DNA from: Sipunculus nudus
Lineage: Eukaryota > Annelida > Sipuncula > Golfingiida > Sipunculidae
DNA length: 64,000 nucleotides
NCBI GenBank assembly: GCA_026874595.1
Contig: CM049314.1
Coordinates: 64,950,800 to 65,014,799, forward strand
Direction: 5' to 3'
This document shows, one piece after another, positions 34,500 through 47,619 of the stretch. The notes under the pieces were generated by a model, which did no database searches, was not told the DNA's origin, and worked only from the letters and a program-made list of their open reading frames with translations. The first letter of the stretch is position 1; each line of letters begins with the position of its first letter. The translations under genes and the position numbers were made by a program.

Positions 34500-35690
34500 T
34501 GAGCACCAAAAAATGTACATCAATTAATTATTTCCGCCGCGGGGCAGGGATTACGGTTTTTTGGCGTAAGTTTGTCTGTTAGCAACATTGATCAAACATT
34601 ATTAGCTTGGCAATGATATAATAAACAACTGGTTAAATTAAGTGGATGATCCGGATCACCATGTGGATCAAGGAATGTTTTGCAGGAAAAATGCTGCATT
34701 TCTTACCACGCCATATGGGGTAATGAGCTGCTTTGGTGGAGGTCTGCGCTTCCTGAGTGCTCATATATTAGTTTTATTTTTTTTACTTTAGTTCTTATAT
34801 ATATATTTGTTTACAAATTTACTGTACAGCAAAGGTCTTGAATAACCTGTATGTGCATTAAGTGCTGCTGTATTTGCTTCTTTGTCGGGTAAAATTTTGT
34901 TGCATTCTCACATCAATATGATAAAAATCCACCTGGTGTTCTCATATCTAATCGGTTAAACGGGAAAGAACAGATTTTATTTTCCTGCTCATGATAAAAA
35001 AACCCTTAAGAACCAGTTTCCAAATGAATTCCATTTTCTCTCTTAATTAGGATATAAAAGTTATAGTATAGCATCGATATTCCTCGCAATAAACACATAC
35101 ATGTGCACACAGGTGTAGATATATGCATATGTGTAAATAATATCCAAACAGCAGGGAGTCCAAACTAATATATATACATGTCATAAAACGAAAACTAATC
35201 ATAAACTATGGGAACCAGGATGATCGCTTTTCGACCGAGAATTTAGAGGTAAAGCAAAAACAGCATTTGCATTATGTTACTATTATCATCATATAATGCG
35301 AAACATTCAATATTCATTTATGTATTGTATTGTGGCACATAAAATATAATTACCTGCAATTCTTGTGCAATATTTACAGTCCAGTGAGTGACATCATACA
35401 GTGAAATGTTCGAGAGGGTTGTTACACCAAGCGTTTTCAGAACCAGGCGGTTGAATTACACCGATCATTAGCATATAGTAACTAGCTGTCAACAGATAGC
35501 TGTGACGTTTTCCTAATTTATTGTGGTATTGCATATTTAAGTAAGAATAATATAACCAGACAATTTTTTCTGTAAATTACTGTATATTAATATGCAGTAT
35601 CACGTATCGATGTGGGAACGTAGGTTTAGGGAACCCAGGTGTTTCATTTGATGACGGTTTCAATTCAGCCGTAATTCTGTGAGAAAAGTT
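34500..35690. other. Intergenic DNA between receptor pseudogene and the triplicated block
   Basis: No coding-like frame and no clear repeat. Confidence 0.45.
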
Positions 35691-36446
35691 TCTGATGATC
35701 TTTTCAAAAATTTTCAATAATCCCAGATACTATTTCCTTTTACTAGGATGCTGTTTGTGATTAAAATAGCAACTGTTGCATATGAAAATACTTTACCCCT
35801 TACGCTGTCTCATTATAAGATGCTTTCCTATCAATATATTATGAAAGAGGCTACAAACCCATTCGAAAAAAATAACACGTACATTAAGTTCAATGTATAA
35901 TAATCATTCATTCTTCACTTACACTGGTGCCCAATGTTTTGAATGGGAGAGTCATTTTATCTGTCGATGAATAAGAAATTGTCGTGACTGTAGTGGCAAA
36001 TCGTCGTGCAAGACTTTAATTGCACTTTACGTAGACCGAGAACATGTATATATATTACACTCTGCACCAGGTCTAAAAAATAAGCCTATCTTTCCACCCC
36101 CGCTCATATCCACAGGAGGTGTTACGCTTTAATTTACTCCTAAGATAACCCCCTTTACTTAGGTAGTATTCACCTCCATTATTTGACTTATCCATGAACT
36201 CTATGTGACCGTAACCTTTTATTCATTCAATGAATAGTCATAAGCATTGGACAAACGAGCAACCAATCAGGTGAACGTAAACATTGTAAAGCGTGATTCA
36301 TCTGAACTAAACAAAATTCGTATGAGACAATAAAATCAAAAATATTACAAGACATTTCACAATGACTGCAATATATTTCACAATGGAGAACAGCGATACA
36401 AGATGATAGCGTCTGACAATGCGACGTCATACGTCGATGGCCTTTG

Positions 36447-36454
36447 TGACGTCA
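36447..36454. promoter_or_regulatory. CRE-like palindrome with nearby half-site, unit A
   Basis: TGACGTCA preceded 24 bp upstream by GCGACGTCATACGTCG. The cluster is preserved in all three units (43350 and 49661) although their surroundings differ. Regulatory role is inference. Confidence 0.3.
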
Positions 36455-36872
36455 TTATTATGTTGTGAACAGCTCTCGCTACCCTGGGCATGGAAGACCT
36501 TATATGTAGGAGCGTTTTGGGGGCTCATTATAATAATAAGTTAAAAGGTTTTATAAGTTTTTAATAAGTTTTTTATTTTCTACTTTATTTTGTTTTTGTA
36601 AAACCAGGCCGTCTTTTTAATTGTTCAAGTTCTAGAGGATATAAATATAAGTGACGAAATGATGACTCTGATTGAGAAATCACTCTACTTGCCGAAAGCT
36701 TTCATAGATTGATGTCAAATATTCCCGTAGAACGAGCAAAGTGTCAATCATTCCACAGAGGTTATGTTTGCCCCAGTTTTACTTGGCTTTGTGTATCTAA
36801 AAATATAAGAAAGCCTGGAGTCGGTCGTCTTGCTTTGTACGGGGTCCTAAGTAACGATATTTTGTCCCTCAG

Positions 36873-36941
36873 GGACGTGGGTAAACGAAGACTGTGAGGG
36901 AGTACTTGTACTAGCCATGTCGAAAAAGGGTGAAAATGTCG
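36873..36941 (+). other. Exon-like segment in unit A
   Basis: An acceptor-like TTTTGTCCCTCAG (AG at 36871-36872), an ATG at 36917 followed by eight codons (MSKKGENV), and a donor G|GTAAGG at 36942. Units B and C keep the acceptor and the ATG (MTKKGEYV), but the donor reads GGTCATG, so it is lost there. It may be a fossil of a co-duplicated gene's first coding exon, or chance. Confidence 0.25.
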
Positions 36942-37650
36942 GTAAGGAAACTTTTATTTCACTTTTTACACATTTTACCAGTACTGTTTTATTAAGAATT
37001 AAAAAGAACTAGCCTTAAACATGTATACTTCCTGAAAAGGACAAATATTCGTACTGAATATTAGTCCTTATTTGGCATCTCGAATTTATATGCTGACCTT
37101 TTTCATATTGGAAATGCAATTATATTAAGTTTAGAGTCTTGTTCGAGTCTGGGACGTCAATGCAGTGCAGTTATCGACATAATGAGTGTCACACCTAAAA
37201 TTAGACTCTACCGGTCCATTTAGAACTGCCCATTGAATTGTCTATTCACGGATATATCATACAACATATCCAGAACTGGCCACTTCTCTTAGTCACACTT
37301 ATATTGAAATGGGAACCATTAAAAGTGCCAAATGATGTCCTAATTGGTTTTCTATAAGACAGATCATCCGCGACATCATGTCATCGGGTCAAATGAAATT
37401 GAGATTTAATTAAGCGTGCCTTCACCGTTAAACGTTTACCAAATGTGTTTTATGACGCATGGCTATTATAAAGGGTTGTGGTTTCCCGTCATCTCCACCC
37501 CTGAAGACAACCGAACGCCACCATATGGGCCATGGAGAGTGCCTCGTTTTATTTGTTATAACTAGATGTACAACCCATGTAAAGTAAATATTTATATTTT
37601 ATAACGGTTTTATAACTGATGAGAGAACAGGCGGCATACGAGATTCATGA

Positions 37651-38549
37651 TTAAACAGTTGAAGATTTTATCAAATTTCATCCACATTCAGCAGCCACGA
37701 GTTTATTATCCCCTCGCAACGAAGTTGCGAAAGGGATATAGTAACGCCTCCGTTCGAGCGTCCGTCCGTCTGTCCGTCTGTCCGTCCTTCCGTCTGTCCG
37801 TCTGTCCATCCGAAATTGCTTTGTGGATCAATTTCAAGCCAAACCGTTTGCCCAAATATCTTTTTAATCTCGCAAATATGGCATACCCATCCATGGGTGA
37901 AGAAATCTATCGATTTTGAGGTCACGGGGTCAAAGGTCACGGCCACAGCACCCACTTCTTGAAAAAGCTTGTGGACCCATTTTAAGCAAAACCTTTCGAC
38001 GTGAACCTTTCATCTCGCACATATGGCTTTCCCACCCATGGATGAAGAAACATCGATTTTGAGGTCACGTGGTCAAAGGTCACGGCCACAGCACCCACGT
38101 CTTGAAAATGCTTGTGGATCAATTTCAAGCCAACCCGTTTGACCAAAACCTTTTATCTCGCACATATGCCTCACACACCGATACACGTACAACTTATTGA
38201 GTTTTACATCAAAGCTCAAGCTCACACAACTCCCCACCTCATTTTAACATTGCGTAATACACACCATATCATTATGCTCCCATGCGAGGGGACGCTCCGC
38301 TTTGCGGTGCCCTTGTTTTATTTTCTATCATTAATATCCTTAGCCAGGCTTCAAGGGTGACTATTTTAAAAGGTGAGTATTCTGCGGTCTTGTGCAAATG
38401 CTATGAACGAAAATAGAACCACTCTCTTGCAGGTTTATTTTTGACTAAGTTAAAATGATATTCTTAATTTAAACATATACCCGGACACAGAAAGAAGATG
38501 CTGTATATAATGTTTTATTTATCTGAGATCAAAATCTCTTGCATTTGCA
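37651..38549. mobile_element. ~0.9-kb insertion in unit A with a repeat element
   Basis: Units B and C run directly from CATGAT to the following TTACCTTTATAAATAT, while unit A has this extra block. Inside, about 37708-38330 begins CCCCTCGCAACGAAGTTGCG, has a CCGT/CTGT run, then three subrepeats about 145 bp apart (GTGGA[TC]C at 37823, 37971, 38113) containing TTTTGAGGTCACG and GGTCAAAGGTCACGG. It ends near TGCGAGGGGACGCTCCGC. The ends are partly inverted (CCCCTCGCA/TGCGAGGGG). It looks like a non-autonomous element common in marine invertebrates; no transposase is present. Confidence 0.6.
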
Positions 38550-39665
38550 TGAAAAAGTTACCTTTATAAATATTAATGAGCGAAAATTTGAACACACATA
38601 AAGTGGAATTTTCTCATTCTGTATGTTTTAGAATGAGCTGCTATTACATATATCGAACGCAAGTCTGGTAATAAAAATTAAGGACCGATTAGTTACAGCA
38701 TGTTAAAAAAATTCTTCCCTCTCTTCGGGCCAGTATGGAAGGCAACGTATATTTTACCAAAAGAAACAGCAGAGCCGGAAACGGATTTTGCAAGTAACAG
38801 TTATGCAGTTTCCTATAAAATGACGGCCCCTCACACAGAGGCCTTTGCAACGTGCTATACAATATTCAATGACCCCTCCATATTTTCTTATATAATGTAA
38901 TGATAATCATAATGCAGTCAAGGGTGAAGCAAGAACCAATCTTCATTAGCTGAACAGGATTTATAGTGTAAATGTATCACAGACTCTGTACCCCAAAGTA
39001 CATAGTGAACTCGGTATCCAAGAAATATAAAAGGGTTATTAAAAGACCGTTAGTCATGGATTAAGAATAAATGGCAGTTTACAATCAAATCGATGGACGA
39101 TTAGTAATACCCAGTCACCTGGTGAAAGGCCACTGGTGGCACAGAACAACATGTGTCACTTAAGTAATTACTCTCACAGAGCGTGTTCACGTAAACTCCA
39201 TTACGTCTGGGTGTAACTGGGACGGTTCATCAGGCAGTAATGCATGTAATGGTTTAACACACAAATCTTTCTTATTGAAGTTAATGCACAGCTGTACTAC
39301 TCTACATATCTGTTGAAACATAAAATGTTTTATTCATTAAATTTTACAATGTATAGGTGTAATAGTCCATAAAAAACATGCGTAACGAACAGTTTGAACA
39401 AAGTACGCATAATGAGGTAGGACATTTCGTAGAAAACTCGCGTGACGAGGCAGTAGAGTTCATCTAAAGGGATATGGTTTAACATAACCTTCTCGGATCC
39501 TGCCGAACAATGTCAACACTGGTCCACAAATGGTGTTTCCACAATCCCCGCTAATAGAGACAGGAGACAGAAAAGCTCTTAAATGTATGTCTAATTGATT
39601 ATTGTTAATATCCGGTATGACTGGATTCCTGCCATTTCAGCATCCACGCCTCCGCTCGTACCCAA

Positions 39666-40582
39666 TTATGTAGTTGCTGCGGACCTACATTTCAGCATAT
39701 TTATAAACTCTTTTCTGAAAGTTCTGCTACTTACACAGTAAAGTAAAAAAAATTACAGCATGGTTCATAAGAGCAATTAGTCCAGCAACAGATGACGCCC
39801 ACATTAACGTATGACCAGCACTCGGAGTAAAACAAATAACATTTTCTAAATGTAAAGTCCTGAGTATATACATTATAGTGAAAGGTACGCGGAGTAATAC
39901 ATAAGACACATAATGTTAGTAACGACCCCGTAACATGGTTTTCGTCCTTCTTTCTTCCTCTTATAATAATAATTATAATCGTTATAATAGAAAGCACTAT
40001 GATAACCGTTCCGCATATTATATCACCAATGATCACTTGCACAACTATTATACATAACGAAAATATGGTTCTCATTCCAGGGTGAAATGAACAGACGTCA
40101 CCATTTGCCGTCACGACAAATAGTGCATATGAGGAGATTGCAAATGAGCAAATGATAATAACAGCTCCTGTTATAGCTCCTTTTTTAAAACTTGAAACCA
40201 TGCGTGACTTCAGCGGATACACCGCCACAAGGAATCTGTGTATGCTGATGGCGAGAATAACGAATGTCGCGCCACACTTCCCGACGTACATCAGATACAA
40301 GACAATCTGGCAAACATGATGCGAAGCTGGGATTTCAGAACTCAACATGCCACTTATTTGTCTCGTTGTAAGAACAAGAGTATCTAAAATTGACAATATT
40401 ATGAGAAATAGGCCATGCTCGCTCCTGCGCAAGCTTGGTGAGTAAAATATAACGGCCACGGCGAGGATATTTCCTAGAGTACCAGACCAATGATAATATA
40501 GACTCCATAGTAGAAGAACAAGTCTCTCCAATCTTTTGGACGGGCTGTTGTAATGTTTGATTCGGCTGTTGGAGTAATCCAA
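39666..40582 (-). pseudogene. GPCR pseudogene, unit A, subfamily II
   Basis: Reverse-strand receptor sequence joined at about 40582 to unrelated DNA, so the native start and most of the N-terminal tail are missing; only the TPTAESNIT-RPKD phrase remains before TM1. Three further lesions are visible. A one-base deletion in TM1 near 40484 is shared with unit B. A loss of about 45 bp in ICL3 near 39965 removes the LRKSRKNLFEGN motif. A two-base deletion in TM6 near 39909 shifts the frame before R-V-P-F. The TM3 HRFLVAVYPLK motif and the tail are recognisable. Non-functional. Confidence 0.88.
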
Positions 40583-41299
40583 ATATCCGATTTTGCGCAT
40601 GCGCGACAGATCCTAAATAAGGACTGACAAAGCATGAACGTGCATGGTTGTGATAAACCGGTTGTAAGCATCAAAATGAAATGGAAAACGCAGGTGTCGT
40701 TTGCGCTATGGTAATGTTGACGCTGGTGACGCCCGGGCCACACCTTTTTACACTCGTGTTCAGGAGATAGGAAACGGTTTCAATGCAATATTTTGGCAGG
40801 TACAATTTTATTTCAAAGAGAAGAAACTAATTTTTGTGTTAACTCAACATGCCTTGCAGGTGATAAGGTCACTTTAACAAATCTTAAAGAAATATGATTA
40901 CAGAAACAAATAGTTTAGTAACATGTTTATCTCGAGCGTAAACATTTTTCAGCATTTGTTACATCAACACTACCAATAACAGAAGCAGTGGGAGACACAA
41001 ACAATAAGTACATATGACGTTTGATATTTTAATCTTGTTCATTTATTGCAAGTGACTTGATCAGCATATGTAAATAGAATTTATTTTATATTTCCTGTAA
41101 AGGACAAAAAGGTCATCTTCAAAGATCACTGTAAGGTAGAAAGAATCACACAAATTTAATCAATTTGCGCTTATAACCTTATAGGAGTAGTTTGATCCTT
41201 TAAGTTATGAACCAGTCATGTAGGAAACCCCTTAAACATTAAAGGAGAAAACAAATGTTCTCGTCATTTTGGCAAGGTCTCGTTGTTACAATCTTGTAC

Positions 41300-41430
41300 G
41301 TGTCACGTCCCATAACGCAGACCGTTGTACCATTAGAGGTGCCCCTTCACGTACCTTTTGAAAAAGAATCCATGTGGTTTTTGGCTTTCTCAACGTATAT
41401 ATTAATGATCTCAGGATTATGTTGGTTGTG
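41300..41430 (+). other. Possible non-LTR reverse transcriptase fossil, unit A
   Basis: One frame reads R-G-A-P, then after a stop VVFGFL-VYINDL, resembling the GVPQGS-(x)-LGPLLF-YINDLP core of LINE reverse transcriptases. The counterpart in unit B is at about 47620-47750. The match is short, broken and unsupported by neighbouring domains. Confidence 0.22.
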
Positions 41431-41964
41431 AACAGTTCTTATAATGCCTTCGTTAAGGATGTATTGTAACGGAATCTAATAACAACAGATCACGTAAACG
41501 TGAACAGCACAAATTATGTTACGGAGTAAAAAAAATTAGATTCTGTAACACAAGGCAGCGTGAAATGTTTAGGGGAATGAATAAAAAAGTCATTGGATTT
41601 TTTGTTAACACAATTATAATTTATTCTTAAAACAATCCTAACATTACAATACACTAAATCAATACAATTACACAGAATAACAATATAAATGTATGGCACG
41701 AGAGTGTCCGGATCCTAGGCTTTGATTCTGGATACCACCACTGTCACAGCTCAACAAGAGTAGTTTAAAACCAATGATCCACGTAAATAAAAATCCAAAG
41801 GCAAGGTGGACACAGTCCGTACCAAATCTGTATTAAGTCTATTAAATATCTGACACCACTGCCATTATCGGTAAGGTCCACAAACTGACGAGAAGGTAAC
41901 ACTTAGGTAACACTTAAACACAGCAATGTAGACAGACCGGGAAAACATGTAACCTTATGTGTTA

Positions 41965-42190
41965 GGTTGCATAAATGCGGAGGTAGAAAGGTCCCTTGTT
42001 GCAAAACGCACTTTGCAAAGCTCTGGCTTATCTGACTTGCCGCCAAATGTCCTTGTTGAATTTGGTTTGCCAATTTTGCGGGCCCCTATATATTATAAAA
42101 ACGTTGATATAAACAAAAACAGCATGTGTGCAAAGATATCCACGTTTACTGGCCTATTTAAAAGCTCCAAGGGATTAGCATTACTTCATC
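41965..42190. other. Conserved block related to 14476-14700, unit A
   Basis: Same landmarks as 14476-14700: ATGCGGAGGTA, GCAAAACGCA, AAAGCTCTGGCTT, TTGCGGGCCCCTATA, ATCCACGTTTACTGG. On the reverse strand it gives a similar peptide (GAR, SDK-EL-K-RFA, TSA-M-P-T) with a TAA interrupting it. Confidence 0.4.
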
Positions 42191-42896
42191 AAGTTCAAAT
42201 AGGTGAATGGGATTTCCGACTTCCTCATGCCATCAGGAGGTACGTCCCCTCCACGGCAGGACAGCAGGATCGGAATTAAGCTTTTTTCGCATATTCATTC
42301 CATGATCAGTAATTCTGCAAAGTTTCATGAATGCAGCTGCTGTGGATGTTGAGATATTTAGTAACAGACGATGGATGGTTGACGGTGAACAGTGGACAGT
42401 GCGCCATTGCATAACTTCACAGAGTGAACTAAAAATCATGTTTGGTGTAGCTAAAAGTTAAGGTTAAAGGTATTTATTAAAAATTTAGTAGTTTACATTT
42501 CTGAAGGATGATCCTTTCTAAATATTTTAATAATCCTAGATAATATTTTCTCTGACTATGATGCTGTATGTGATTAAAAAAGCAAACGTTTCATGCGAGA
42601 ATACTTTACCCATTACAAGATGCTTTTCTATCAATATATTACGAGAGAGGCTACAAACCCATTCGAAAAATAACACGTACAGTATGTCCAATGTATAATA
42701 TTCATTCATTCTTCACTTACACTATGCGCAATGTTTTGAATAGGAGAGTCATTTTATCTGTGGATAAATGAGAAATTATCGTGACTGTAGTGGCAAATTG
42801 TTGCCTTGCAAGACTGTAAATGCACTTTATGTAGAACGAGAACATGTTCATGAACTAGAAGATTGCACTATTTTCGAACCCTGAACTATATAAAAC

Positions 42897-42901
42897 TTTA
42901 A

Positions 42902-42955
<54 letters not shown>
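42897..42955. repeat. (TA)n microsatellite in unit B
   Basis: TA run absent from the matching place in unit A (near 36050) but present in unit C at 49218. Confidence 0.9.
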
Positions 42956-43349
42956 CTATTGCCGTCTGCTCAAGGTCTAAAAAATACGCCTATCTTTCCA
43001 TCCCTGCTCACATTCCCATGAGGTGCTACGCTTTAATTTACCCCTGGGATAACCCCCTATACTTAGATAGTGTTCACCTCCTTTATTTGACCTATCCATG
43101 AACTCTATGTGACCTTAACCGCATATTCATTCAATGAATAATCAGAAGCATTGGACTACCGAGCAACCAATCAGGTGAACGTTTACATTGTAAAGTGTGA
43201 TTCATCTGAAGAAAATAAAATTCCTATGAGACAAATAATCCACAATATTGCAAGACAGTTCACAATGACTGCAATTTATTCCACAATGGAGAACAACGAT
43301 ACAAGATGATAGCATATGACAATGCGACGTCATACGTCGATGGCCTTTG

Positions 43350-43357
43350 TGACGTCA
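43350..43357. promoter_or_regulatory. CRE-like palindrome, unit B
   Basis: TGACGTCA with the upstream GCGACGTCATACGTCG intact; about 2.8 kb upstream of the unit A receptor in its reading direction. Confidence 0.3.
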
Positions 43358-45120
43358 TCCTTATGTTGTAAACAGCTCTCGCTACCCTTGGCATGGAAGA
43401 CCTTCTGTGTAGGAGCGTTTTGGGGGTTCATTATAATAATAAGTTAAAAGGGCGGAGCATTTGGGCTTTGGTGGATAGGTCAATTCTAGATTAAAGATCT
43501 TAAGATTGGCAAAGGTTAACATCAGAGAAAGGTGTTTTTCCTGTTATCTTTGTTTCAAATTACAAGGCACCGTTAACTTTAACTTTATTCAGTTTCAATT
43601 GAGCATATTGTCAATAGACACACCGGTTTTTATTTTCTACTTTATTTTGTTTTGGAAAACAAGGCCGTCTTTTTAATCGTACAAGTTGTGGAAGATATAA
43701 ATATAAGTGAAAAAATGGTGACTCTGATTGAGAAACCACCCCACTTGCCGAAAGCTGTCATAAATTGATGCCAAATATTCCCGTAGAACGAGCAAAGTGT
43801 CAATCCTTCCACATAGGTCACTTTTCCCCTAGTTTTACTTGGCTTCGTGTATCTAAAAATAAAAAAAAAGCCTGGAGTCGGTCGCTTCGCTTTGTACGGG
43901 GTCCTAACTAGCGATATTTTGTCCCTCAGTGAGTTTGGCAAACAAAGTCTGTGAAGGAGTACTTGTACTAGCCATGACGAAAAAGGGTGAATATGTCGGT
44001 CATGAAACTTTTATTTCACTGTTTTCATATTTTACAAGTACTGTTTTATTAAGAATAATAAAAGATCTAGCCTTAAACATGTACACTTCCTGAACGGGAT
44101 TCCCATTATATTGCTAAATGTCTGTATGCGTACTGAATATTATTCTCCCTTCGGCACCTCGAATTTATATGCTGACCTTTTTCATATTGGAAATGCAATT
44201 ATAAAAGTACAGCCAGAGTCTTGTTCGAGTCTGGGACGACATTGCAGTATAGTTATCGACATAATGAGTGTCACACCTAAATTAGACTCTACCATATCAT
44301 TTAGAACTGCCCAATGAATTGTCTATTCACGGATATATCATACAACACATCCAGAGCTGGCCACTGCTCTTAGTCACACTAATATTGAAATGAGGACCTA
44401 AGAAAGTGCCAGATGATATCCTAACTGGTTTTCTATATGACAGACCATCCGTCCTATTGTATCATCCAGTCAGAAATTTCATTCACTCGTAAATGAATTG
44501 AGATTTAATCTAGCGTGCCATCAGCGTCAAACGTGGAGTAAATGAGTTGTATAACGCGTGGCCAAATCAGTGGGTTGCAGCTTCCCGTCCACAGTCGATG
44601 GCTTTCTCCGGCCTCACTTGTTACCTCCGCCCCTGAAGACAACCAAACGCCACCATGTGAGCCATGGAGAGTGCCTCGTATAAGTTATTAAAACTAGATG
44701 TACAATCCATGTTAAGTAAATATTTATATTTTATAACGGTTTTATAACTGATGAGAGAACAGGCGGCATACGAGATACATGATCTTTACCTTTATAAATA
44801 TTAATAAGTAAAAATTTGAACACACGTAAAGAGAAATTTTCTTATCCTGTATGTTTTAAAGAGAGCTGTTGTTTTGAATATCGAAGGAAGTCTGGTAATA
44901 AAAAATTAGGAGCGATTAGTTTACAACTCGTCAAAAATTTCTTACCTCTGTTCGGGCCAGTATGAAATGCAACTTTTTATTTCGCCTACAGACACAGCAG
45001 AGCCAGAAACGCATTTTGCAAGTAACAGTTATGCAGTTTCCTATACAATGATGGGCCCTAATACACAGGCCCGTGTAAGTGCGTGACCATGAAAAGCATG
45101 TGAAACATGTATACTATAAG

Positions 45121-45245
45121 TTCTGTTTAACTAATAAGTTTGGGTTCTTGACTCAGCCTTGATTGCATTATTATAATATAATGAAAATAATAATGCAATC
45201 AAGGAGGAATCAAAAACCCATCTTCATCAGGTAAACAGAATTTAT
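45121..45245. mobile_element. Foldback element with ~50-bp arms, unit B
   Basis: TTCTGTTTAACTAATAAG... at the left is the inverted counterpart of ...TTCATCAGGTAAACAGAA at the right. The inner stem CCTTGATTGCATTATTA pairs with TAATAATGCAATCAAGG around a ~14-base loop. An identical element is at 51431-51555. In unit A (about 38890-38970) only the right arm is clear. Confidence 0.6.
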
Positions 45246-45944
45246 ATTTTAAATGTTTCATAGACTTTGTACCCGAAAGTACATAGCGACCCCGGAATGC
45301 AAGAAATATGAAAGGGTTATTGAAAGACCGTTAGTCATGCATAAAGAAAATGGTAGTTTACAATCAAATCGATGTACAAATGGGAATACTTAGTCATCTG
45401 GTGAAAGGCCACTGGCGGCATAGAACAATATGTGTCACTTAATTAATTACTCTTACAGAGTGTGTTCACGGACACTCCTTTACGTCTGGGTGTAACTGGG
45501 TCGTTTCATCAGGCAGTAAAGCATGAAATGGTTGAACACACAGATCTTTCTTATTTAACTTGATGCACAGCTGTAATACTCTACATATCTGTTGAAACAT
45601 AATGTTTTTATTAATTAAATTTTACAATGTATAGGTGTTATAGTCCATAAAAAAGCATGCGTAACGAACAGTTTGAACAAAGTACACATAACGAGGTAGA
45701 ACATTTCGTAGAAAACACGGGTGACGAGGCAGTAGAGTTCATCTAAAGGGATATGGTTTAACATAACCTTATCGGATCCTGGCGAAAAATGTCCACACTG
45801 GTCCACAAATGATGTGTCCACAATCCCCGCTGATAGAGACAGGAGACAGCAGAGCTTTCAAATGTATGTCTAATTGATTATTATTAATATCCTGTATGAC
45901 TGGATTCCTGCCATTTTAGCACCCACGCCTCCGCTCATACCATA

Positions 45945-46904
45945 TTACGTAGTTGCTGTGGACCTACATTTTAGCATATTTATAAACTCTTTTCTGAAAT
46001 TTCTGCTACTTAGACAGTAAAGTAAAAAATTTATAGCATGGTTCATAAGAGCAATTACTCCAGCAACAGATGACGCCCACATTAACGTATGAACAGCACT
46101 CGGAGTAAAACGAATAACATTTTCTAAATGTAAAGTGATCAGTATATACGTTATAGTGTAAGGTACGCGGAGTAATACATAAGACACACATAATGTTAGT
46201 AGCAACCCCGTAACATGGTTTTCGTCCTTCTTTCTTCCCCTTCTTGCGTCAGAGGCATTTCCTTCAAACAGATTTTTCCTTGATTTCCTTAGACTTATAA
46301 TCGTAATAATAGAAAGCACTATGATAACCGTTCCGCATATTATATCACCAATGATCACTTGCACAACTTTTATACATAACAAAAATATGGTTCTCATTCC
46401 AGGGTGAAAAGAACAGACGTCACCATTTGCCGTCACGACAAATAGTGCATATGAGGAGATTGCAAATGAGCAAATGATAACAACAGTTTCTGTTATAGCT
46501 CCTTTTTTAAAACTTGAAACTGTGCGTGACTTCAGCGGATACACCACTACAAGGAATCTGTGTATGCTGATGGCGAGAATAACGAATGTCGCGCCACACT
46601 TCTCGACGTACATCAGATACAAGACAATCTGGCAAACATGATGCGAAGCTGGGATTTCAGAACTCAACATGCCACTTATTTGTCTCGTTGTACGAACAAG
46701 AGTATCTAAAATTGACAATATTATGAGAAATAGGCCATGCTCGCTCCTGCGCAAGCTTGGTGAGTAAAATATAACGGCCACGGCGAGGATATTTCCTAGA
46801 GTACCAGACCAAAGATAATATAGACTCCATAGTAGAAGAACAAGTCTCTCCAATCTTTTGGACGGGCTGTTGTAATGTTTGATTCGGCTGTTGGAGTAAT
46901 CCAA
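45945..46904 (-). pseudogene. GPCR copy of unit B with replaced, frameshifted 5' end
   Basis: Receptor sequence begins at the segment junction near 46904, and a one-base deletion near 46806 puts TM1 out of frame, both shared with unit A. Downstream of GTLGN the frame is fully open through TM2-TM7 to the stop at 45945-45947, with HRFLVVVYPL, LRKSRKNLFEGN, R-V-P-Y, NHAIN-F-L-LYC and the RKEFINMLKC tail all intact. A single open frame of 340 codons starts at 46967 in the foreign upstream DNA. Its out-of-frame TM1 half is still hydrophobic (LVLLLWSLYYLW before GTLGN). The native acceptor, leader and glycosylated tail are gone. Probably a pseudogene, but the one copy where a novel product is conceivable. 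Confidence 0.8.
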
Positions 46905-47619
46905 ATATCCGATTTTGCGCATGCGCGACAGATCCTGAATAAGGACTGACAAAGCATGAACGTGCATGGTTGTGATAAACCGGTTGTAAGCATCAAAATC
47001 AAATGGAAAACGCAGGTGTCGTTTGCGCTATGGTAATGTTGACGCTGGTGACGCCCGGGCCACACCTTTTAACACTCGTGAACAGGAGATAGGAAACGGT
47101 TTCAATGCAATATTTTGGCAGGTACAATTTTATTTCAAAGAGAAGAAACTAATTTTTGTGTTAACTCAACATGCTTTGCAGGTGATTAGGTCACTTTAAC
47201 ATATCTTAAAGAAATATGATTACAGAAACAAATAGTTTAGTAACATGTTTATCTCGAGCGTAAACATTTTTCAGCATTTGTTACATCAACACTACCAATA
47301 TCAGAAGCAGTGGGAGACACAAACAATAAGTACATATGACGTTTGATATTTTAATCTTGTTCATTTATTGCAAGTGACTTGATCAACATATGTAAATAGA
47401 ATTTATTTTATATTTCCTGTAAAGGACAAAAAGGTCATCTTCAAAGATCACTGTAAGGTAGAAAGAATCACACAAATTTAATCAATTTGCGCTTATACCC
47501 TTATAGGAGTAGTTTGATCCTTTAAGTTATGAACCAGTCATGTAGGAAACCCCTTAAACATTAAAGGAGAAAACAAATGTTCTCGTCATTTTGGCAAGAT
47601 CTCGTTGTTACAATCTTGT

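Larger units (their letters stand above)
35694..42506. repeat. Segmental repeat unit A of three
   Basis: Aligns to unit B (42507-48827) along its length. It is longer because of an insertion at about 37651-38549, and it lacks about 180 bp present in B and C near 43450-43630. The left half is visibly more diverged from B than the right half (about 39.3 kb onward), which is nearly identical to B. The unit holds a reverse-strand receptor pseudogene. Confidence 0.88.

Noticed and set aside
44111-44317. 68-codon plus-strand frame repeated at 50421-50627
   Set aside because: Conservation between B and C only reflects near-identical DNA; the unit A counterpart is frameshifted and no domain is visible.
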